The notes under the pieces: model-generated
What the model saw: the letters and a program-made list of their open reading frames with translations, nothing else
Databases searched by the model: none
Told to the model about the DNA's origin: nothing
NCBI GenBank assembly: GCA_041166385.1
Contig: JBEEFW010000078.1
Span: 24,420-88,419 of the forward strand
From: DASUCS01 sp041166385
GTDB lineage: Bacteria; Actinomycetota; Acidimicrobiia; Acidimicrobiales; JACDCH01
DNA length: 64,000 bases
Reading direction: 5' to 3'
Made by a program: the position numbers and the translations under genes
In this document: piece after piece, positions 59,609-64,000 of the stretch
How the letters are laid out: each line of letters opens with the position of its first letter
Numbering within the stretch: the stretch's first letter is position 1

Positions 59609-60181
59609 ATGGCTACTCACGAGACGGCAACGCAATCCACCGCGACCGAACTGCTGCGCCAGCAACACGAGAAGGTCAAGAAGTTGTTCGGTGAATTCGA
59701 CCAAAGCGCCGGTGACCAGCGCCAGGCGGTCTTCGACTCCATCCGCGTCATGCTCGCCATGCACGAGACGGCCGAAGAGATGATCGTGTATCCGGAAGCC
59801 CGCCATCTCGGTGACGCCGCCGAGCGGATCGTGAGGGCTCGCCTCGACGAGGAGGACGAAGCCAAGAAGGTGCTCGCAGGACTCGAGAAGCGCGGGGTCG
59901 ACGGCGACGGCTTCGACAAGGACTTTGCGGCCTTCAAGGTCGCCGTGCTCCAGCATGCCAATGCCGAGGAAACCGAGGTGTTCCCGCTGCTCGAGGCGAA
60001 CCTCGACATGCAGAAGCTGCGCGAGATGGCGGAGACGATTCTCGTCGTGGAGAGCGTTGCGCCGACGCACGCGCACGCGCACAGCCCGGAGAGCGCCATC
60101 GGCAACATCGTGCTCGGCCCGTTCGTGGCCCTGATCGATCAGGTGCGCGACAAGCTCGCCAAGCATCAGAAGGCGCAGTAG
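59609..60181 (+). CDS. Hemerythrin HHE domain protein
   Basis: A 190-residue hemerythrin-like protein with a four-helix bundle that carries a di-iron centre. The metal ligands are in LRQQHEKVKKLFGEF (His), VMLAMHETAEEMIVYPE (His and Glu) and VLQHANAEETEVFPLLE (His and Glu). The last 50 residues form an extra helical tail with HAHAHSPES, a His-rich patch. Such proteins bind oxygen or nitric oxide and may sense redox change. It stands 41 bp after the TIM-barrel gene and faces the PPOX gene. Confidence 0.92.
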   Translation: MATHETATQSTATELLRQQHEKVKKLFGEFDQSAGDQRQAVFDSIRVMLAMHETAEEMIVYPEARHLGDAAERIVRARLDEEDEAKKVLAGLEKRGVDGDGFDKDFAAFKVAVLQHANAEETEVFPLLEANLDMQKLREMAETILVVESVAPTHAHAHSPESAIGNIVLGPFVALIDQVRDKLAKHQKAQ

Positions 60182-60208
60182 CACTCCACCACGAAGTGAC
60201 GGCCTAGG

Positions 60209-60643
60209 TCAGCCCCACTGCTTGCCGAAGTCGGTCGTGCGCCAACGCTCGGGCTGCAAGCGGATCGTGACAGACGTTGCGACCGAGTCGGCGGTGGCTT
60301 GCAGATACATGTCGCCGAGTTCGTCGCCGAGGTAGTGATGGGCGATGTCCGCACGCAGCTTGTCGTCGACGTCGCCGTCGATCGTGACGGTACCTTCGAC
60401 CACCACGTACTTGTACGGCGCGGTCTCGGTCTGCACGCACACACTGGCTGTGCCCGCTTCGTGCAACAACGCCGCCTTCGGGGTGTCGCCGCCCGTGATC
60501 ATCAGCACCTCGCCACCGGGCTCATACGAGTACCAGATGGGCGTGAGCAGCGGGGCACCGCCTGACGCCACTGCGAGGACGCCCACTCGTGCCTCCGCCA
60601 GGAACGCTTCGCGCTCGTCTTTCGTCATCGTCATCAGGCCCAT
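60209..60643 (-). CDS. Pyridoxamine 5'-phosphate oxidase-fold (PPOX) protein
   Basis: A 144-residue split-barrel flavin- or F420-binding protein. It has EREAFLAEARVGVLAVASGG, PLLTPIWYSYEPGGEVLMIT and VVVEGTVTIDGDV, the typical strands of the family, and ends PERWRTTDFGKQW. Members reduce or oxidise small molecules with FMN or F420, and some just bind cofactors. The start is within the overlap with the thiolase-like gene (60634), which suggests translational coupling. The reaction is unknown. Confidence 0.87.
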   Translation of the reverse strand: MGLMTMTKDEREAFLAEARVGVLAVASGGAPLLTPIWYSYEPGGEVLMITGGDTPKAALLHEAGTASVCVQTETAPYKYVVVEGTVTIDGDVDDKLRADIAHHYLGDELGDMYLQATADSVATSVTIRLQPERWRTTDFGKQWG

Positions 60644-62136
60644 TGCACCACCTCGTTCACGTTCTTCTCGTTGGTCACGAGCTCGACGCTACGCCCAACA
60701 CACTCCGAGCTCTCGAGCTCGGCGAGCAGGTCGGCATCGGTCACGCGTGCGTAGCAGCGCGCCGTCGCGTCGACATCGCAGACGAGCAGGCCCCACTCGG
60801 CGACACCGTCTCGTCCGTGGAGCACCGTGTAGGTCACGATCGTCGCGGGTCCCGAGTGCGTGTCGCGGATCAGCTTGATCGCTCGCTCGTCGAGCGTCTT
60901 CTGCACGGCTTGTTCATCGGGGCGCGGCGCTGCGGATTCGGGCGGTGTGGTCGAGTAGACCCCATACACGTGCTTCGTCATGTGCATGCCGACGCCGCTG
61001 CAGACACCGAGCGCCCCAGGATCGTTGCGCAGCACATCAGCCATCGTCACGATCGAGTGTGTGAGGTAGTCGCTGCCGGCGCCACCGAAGAACGGCAAGC
61101 CTCCGGTGACGGTGACGCCGCGCGGATCGTCTCGGGTGAGGCCGAGTGCGTCGAGGGCGAACGAGACCGACGACGGGAAGCAGCTGTACAGATCGAGATG
61201 GGCGACGTCGTCGATGCCGGCGCCGGCAACTCGCAGGGCCTCCGTCGCGGCTGCGGTCATCGCCGGAGACGCCCACGTCGGCTCGTGCTCCGCGACGTAG
61301 ACGGGATCGGTGGCGTAGCACCACCCTCGCAAGTACACGCGTCGGTCGACGGGTACACCCATCCGATCCGCCGCTTCGTGTGAGGCGATGACGATCGCGC
61401 CGGCCAGGTCCACGTCCATCACGGAGATCGCGTACTTCGTATACGGATAGGCCACCATCCGGTTGTCTGGCGTCGCGGTGACGATCTCTTCTGCGCTGCG
61501 CTCGACCGGGAACCAGGCATACGGGTTGGCCGCGGCGATCGTCGTCATCGGCGCGAACAGCTCACCGATCTGGCGGCGGTACTCGTCGGGCGCGATCCCG
61601 AGATGGGCGCGGCGCGCGACATCCCACAACGCGAACGTCGTGTACGCCTGGAACACCTCGTGCGCCACCTCCGCAGGATGGAACGGCGCTTCGAACGGGA
61701 ACGGCTTGCGCTCCGGGTCCTTGTACGACCATTGCGGCTTCTCGCCGGTCTTCTTCAACCGGCGGATGGTGTCGAGCGCTTCCGCACCACACACGATCGC
61801 CACGTCGAGGTCGCCTTCGACGATCGCCTCCGCGGCGTGGTCGACGAGCTTCTGCGGGGTCGTCCCGCCGATGCCCGAGTAGTACTGCTGCTTCGGCGTG
61901 ATGCCGAGTCGCTCACACAGGCGGCCGGGCGGGTCGTCGTATTGCCACGACTGGCAGTAGACGATCTGGATCGATTCAACGGCGTCGAGGACGCTGCTCG
62001 ATGCCTGCGCGTCGTCCGCCGCTGCACGGCAGGTGCGCTCCCACATCTCGAGCGGCTCGGGCGCCGGGCCGTCATCGGGCCGAGACACCATCTGTGCAAC
62101 ACCGATGATGCACGGACTGCGGGGATCGACCGTCAC
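60634..62136 (-). CDS. Thiolase-like protein lacking the N-terminal nucleophilic Cys
   Basis: A 500-residue thiolase-fold protein of the acetyl-CoA acetyltransferase-like group. The start PCIIGVAQMVSRPDDGPAPE and the segment YYSGIGGTTPQKLVDHAAEA place it in the family, but no Cys is where the acyl-enzyme Cys should be. The second half has VTGGLPFFGGAGSDYLTHS and the loop GVCSGVGMHMTKHVYGVYS, in which one Cys and the His remain. It may do decarboxylation, aldol-type cleavage or carry acyl groups. GTG 62136 begins the homology and overlaps the enoyl-CoA hydratase stop; it is third in the operon behind site 7. Confidence 0.85.
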   Translation of the reverse strand: MTVDPRSPCIIGVAQMVSRPDDGPAPEPLEMWERTCRAAADDAQASSSVLDAVESIQIVYCQSWQYDDPPGRLCERLGITPKQQYYSGIGGTTPQKLVDHAAEAIVEGDLDVAIVCGAEALDTIRRLKKTGEKPQWSYKDPERKPFPFEAPFHPAEVAHEVFQAYTTFALWDVARRAHLGIAPDEYRRQIGELFAPMTTIAAANPYAWFPVERSAEEIVTATPDNRMVAYPYTKYAISVMDVDLAGAIVIASHEAADRMGVPVDRRVYLRGWCYATDPVYVAEHEPTWASPAMTAAATEALRVAGAGIDDVAHLDLYSCFPSSVSFALDALGLTRDDPRGVTVTGGLPFFGGAGSDYLTHSIVTMADVLRNDPGALGVCSGVGMHMTKHVYGVYSTTPPESAAPRPDEQAVQKTLDERAIKLIRDTHSGPATIVTYTVLHGRDGVAEWGLLVCDVDATARCYARVTDADLLAELESSECVGRSVELVTNEKNVNEVVQWA

Positions 62137-62942
62137 TTGTTCTGCCAGTTGGGTGTGCGCTTCTCCGCGAATGCCGCGGGGCCTTCCTTTGCGTCTTCGG
62201 TGCCGAACACCATCTGCGAGAGCGCCGACTCGATCTTGTAGGCCTCCTTCATCGTGACCTCCATGCCCCGGATGACGCTCTCCTTCGTCGCCCGCACGGC
62301 GAGCGGTCCGTTCGCCAGGATGCGCTCCGCCCACGCGAGTGCGTGATCCATCAGCTCCTCCGGCGCGCAGATCTCGTTGAGCAATCCCAGCTGCATCGCC
62401 CGCTCTGCGGGCAGCGCCTCCGCTGTGAGCAGGAACTCCATCGCCGCCGCGAAGCCGACCTGCTGCGGCAGCCGGACAGTCGTGCCGCCGCCCGCGAAAA
62501 GACCACGCTTTGGCTCCATCACACCGAAGCGGGCGTTCGGCGTCGCGACACGGATGTCGATGCCGCCGAGCATCTCCATGCCACCGGCGACACACGGGCC
62601 GTCGACGGCGGCGATGATCGGCTTGTAGAGCTTCGAGTTGCGCAACACGGCGTCGGTGCCGTCACGCAACCGGCAGCCGTCGATCTCATCCACGGTGCCC
62701 TCGCCGATCTCGCGGTTGAGCTTCGTGATCTGCGGGATGTACGTCTTCAGGTCGGCGCCGGCCATGAAGCACTGGTTCACACCGGTGATGATCGCGATCC
62801 AGAGATCGTCGTCGTCCTTGAAGTCGCGCCACGCCTTCGCGAGATCGCGAAAGTGATACATGTCGAGCGCGTTCTTCGCCTCGGGACGATCGATGGTGAT
62901 GACGAGGATGTGGTCGTCGCGCGGCTCGTAGTGGATCGGCAC
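62133..62942 (-). CDS. Enoyl-CoA hydratase/isomerase family protein
   Basis: A 269-residue crotonase-fold enzyme. The oxyanion segment is FMAGADLKTYIPQITKL near residue 62, and the second hole is in DGPCVAGGMEMLGGIDIRVA near residue 115 with the conserved catalytic environment around MEPKRGLFAGGGTTVRL. It hydrates or isomerises enoyl-CoA in beta-oxidation. ATG 62942 is preceded by an SDR stop 18 bp away and its own stop overlaps the thiolase-like gene, so SDR, hydratase and thiolase-like proteins are encoded as one operon, three consecutive beta-oxidation-like steps. Confidence 0.93.
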   Translation of the reverse strand: MPIHYEPRDDHILVITIDRPEAKNALDMYHFRDLAKAWRDFKDDDDLWIAIITGVNQCFMAGADLKTYIPQITKLNREIGEGTVDEIDGCRLRDGTDAVLRNSKLYKPIIAAVDGPCVAGGMEMLGGIDIRVATPNARFGVMEPKRGLFAGGGTTVRLPQQVGFAAAMEFLLTAEALPAERAMQLGLLNEICAPEELMDHALAWAERILANGPLAVRATKESVIRGMEVTMKEAYKIESALSQMVFGTEDAKEGPAAFAEKRTPNWQNK

Positions 62943-62960
62943 GGAGATCTTCCTTGTGGT

Positions 62961-63728
62961 TCAGGCGTGGATGAAAGCGCCACCGTCGACCATGAAGGTC
63001 TGACCGGTGAGGAATCGGCAACCGTCGCTGCACAGGAACAGCGCGACCGGACCGATGTCTTCTTCAGGGTCGCCTTGCCGTCCCATCGGGTGGTCGCGCA
63101 GGTAGTCGCGGTACTCGGCTTCGGCGCGCGCCGCGGCTTCCTGCCCGCGCTTCGACGCGGCACCAGGTGCAATCGCGTTCACCACGATGCCGTCGCGCCC
63201 CCACTCGCGCGCCGCCGTACGAGTGAGCGCTCGGATCGCTTCCTTCGACGCGTTGTACGCGCCATAGTCGGCCATGCCGGTGATACCTGCGGCGGAGACG
63301 AAATTGACGATGCGGCCCCAGCCCTGCGTCTTCATGTGCGGGTGCGCCGCCTGCATCGCCCACACGGTGCCCTTGACGGTGCCGTGGTTCATGTCCAGGT
63401 CGTTCTCGCCGACCTCGACCATCGAGACCTTGGAGGTGAACGTGTGGGCGTTGTTGATCAGGCCGTCGATGCGGCCGTAGTGCTCGACGGTGGTCGCGAT
63501 CGCCGCGTCGATCGACGGGCGCTCGAGGATGTTGCACTCGACGCCGAGCGCCTCGACCCCCAGGCCGTGGAGCTCCTCGACGACCCGCTCGACTCGGTGC
63601 GCCTTCCACTCGGCCACCACGATCGTGGCGCCGTGCTTGCCGAGATGGAGGGCCATGCCCCGGCCGATCCCTTGTCCGGCACCGGTGATCATGACGACCT
63701 TGCCGACGACACCCTCGTTCTCGCCCAC
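62961..63728 (-). CDS. Short-chain dehydrogenase/reductase
   Basis: A 255-residue classical SDR. It has ITGAGQGIGRGMALHLGKHG near residue 13, a short NNAHTFTSKVSMVEVGEND region, NFVSAAGITGMADYGAYNAS with the Ser and YxxxK (YNASK) pair, and the tail LTGQTFMVDGGAFIHA. It uses NAD(P). It is the first gene of the operon with the enoyl-CoA hydratase and thiolase-like protein, starting 12 bp from operator site 7. It probably oxidises the 3-hydroxyacyl-CoA made by the hydratase. Confidence 0.93.
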   Translation of the reverse strand: MGENEGVVGKVVMITGAGQGIGRGMALHLGKHGATIVVAEWKAHRVERVVEELHGLGVEALGVECNILERPSIDAAIATTVEHYGRIDGLINNAHTFTSKVSMVEVGENDLDMNHGTVKGTVWAMQAAHPHMKTQGWGRIVNFVSAAGITGMADYGAYNASKEAIRALTRTAAREWGRDGIVVNAIAPGAASKRGQEAAARAEAEYRDYLRDHPMGRQGDPEEDIGPVALFLCSDGCRFLTGQTFMVDGGAFIHA

Positions 63729-63740
63729 GGCGGCGCAGCA

Positions 63741-63758
63741 TATGACACCCGTGTCAGG
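63741..63758. promoter_or_regulatory. Palindromic operator, site 7
   Basis: TATGACACCCGTGTCAGG keeps the core TGACAC/GTGTCA arms and the right half of the consensus; the outer left bases are changed. It is 12 bp from the SDR start and belongs to the same family as sites 1-6. Confidence 0.72.
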
Positions 63759-63791
63759 TTTCTCGGTTGGTCATCGCACGCAGCGAGTCGC

Positions 63792-64000
63792 TCAGCTTGA
63801 TGCAGCGGCTTGTCGGACCATTGTGCAGGAGTGTCCATGCCGCTCGACCAGGACGAAGCCAGTCGACTCGTACAGGCCACGCGCTGGATTGTTCTCGGCG
63901 ACGCTGAGACTCAGAGCTCGGCATCCGTGAGCAACGCTGGCCTCGATGAGCTCGCTGAGGAGCCGTCGTCCGATCCCCTCGTGCCGACGGGAGGCGATGA
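63792..64000 (-). CDS. GNAT acetyltransferase, C-terminal part (runs off the window)
   Basis: The minus strand is open from base 63998 to the TGA at 63792-63794 and reads the end of a GNAT domain: RRHEGIGRRLLSELIEASVA with the acetyl-CoA loop RRHEGIGRR, LSLSVAENNPARGLYESTGF, and VLVERHGHSCTMVRQ at the end. The N-terminus lies beyond the window. It transfers an acetyl group to an amine of an unknown substrate. Its stop is 34 bp from operator site 7, so its own promoter is elsewhere. Confidence 0.82.
   Translation of the reverse strand, partial: IASRRHEGIGRRLLSELIEASVAHGCRALSLSVAENNPARGLYESTGFVLVERHGHSCTMVRQAAASS

Noticed and set aside
1..64000. Insertion sequences, prophage or integrase genes, tRNA, rRNA and attachment sites
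   Set aside because: No transposase, integrase or phage protein appears in any frame, and no tRNA- or rRNA-like sequence was recognised by eye.

Overview
The window is 64 kb of high-GC, gene-dense bacterial DNA. It most resembles an actinomycete, perhaps of the Acidimicrobiia, although no rRNA or other marker gene is present to prove it. Supporting signs are GTG/TTG starts, DinB-like mycothiol-dependent enzymes, many acyl-CoA enzymes with TetR regulators, and an UGSC-type selenoprotein. No tRNA, rRNA, insertion sequence, phage gene or CRISPR array was seen. No stretch above 300 bases lacks a gene. The longest gaps are 30502-30672 (structured leader of a diguanylate cyclase gene), 48385-48490, 21818-21915 and 54392-54481 (holds a terminator).

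Layout. 1-9.7 kb: CoA-transferase, amidohydrolase, MaoC/SDR and SDR/thiolase pairs, TetR, acyl-CoA ligase and acyl-CoA dehydrogenase. 9.7-16.2 kb: P450 with a DinB-like protein, facing an MFS transporter, hydroxyacid dehydrogenase, class II aldolase and an ABC substrate-binding lipoprotein. 16.2-21.8 kb: branched-chain-type ABC operon with a fused LivH-LivM permease and two unusual surface proteins. 21.9-30.5 kb: oxidoreductase, DUF4272 protein, then an operon of hydantoinase B/A, gluconate-dehydrogenase subunit 3-like protein, GMC oxidoreductase and an IolB-like protein. 30.5-35.8 kb: diguanylate cyclase, DinB-like enzyme, lipoprotein, a divergent ketol-acid reductoisomerase homologue, hotdog protein, YjbR and an AAC(2')-type acetyltransferase. 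35.8-44 kb: acyl-CoA dehydrogenase, two acyl-CoA ligases, a second TetR, SRPBCC, alcohol dehydrogenase, VOC and PhyH proteins. 44-50 kb: secreted esterases, lipoproteins, GNAT, LysE and STAS proteins. 49.7-54.2 kb: a selenoprotein operon facing an SMP-30 hydrolase. 54.2-60.6 kb: small membrane protein, sugar-type oxidoreductase/isomerase genes, methyltransferase, nitroreductase, SDR and hemerythrin. 60.6-64 kb: thiolase-like protein, enoyl-CoA hydratase, SDR and a truncated GNAT.

Two things stand out. First, a near-identical palindrome (consensus CCTGACACGNGTGTCAGG) occurs seven times, always in a gap 8-44 bp from start codons, in front of acyl-CoA, redox and transport operons. Two TetR paralogues with almost the same recognition helix are also encoded, so this looks like one local regulon. 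Second, the gene at 52749-53282 reads through an in-frame TGA in the context GLGN-TGA-GSC and has a perfect 9-bp hairpin starting two bases after it. That is a selenocysteine codon with a SECIS element, which ordinary gene calling would split. The neighbouring partner gene carries a one-base frameshift, and a Gfo/Idh/MocA gene 2 kb further on carries an in-frame TGA that is better explained as a nonsense change.
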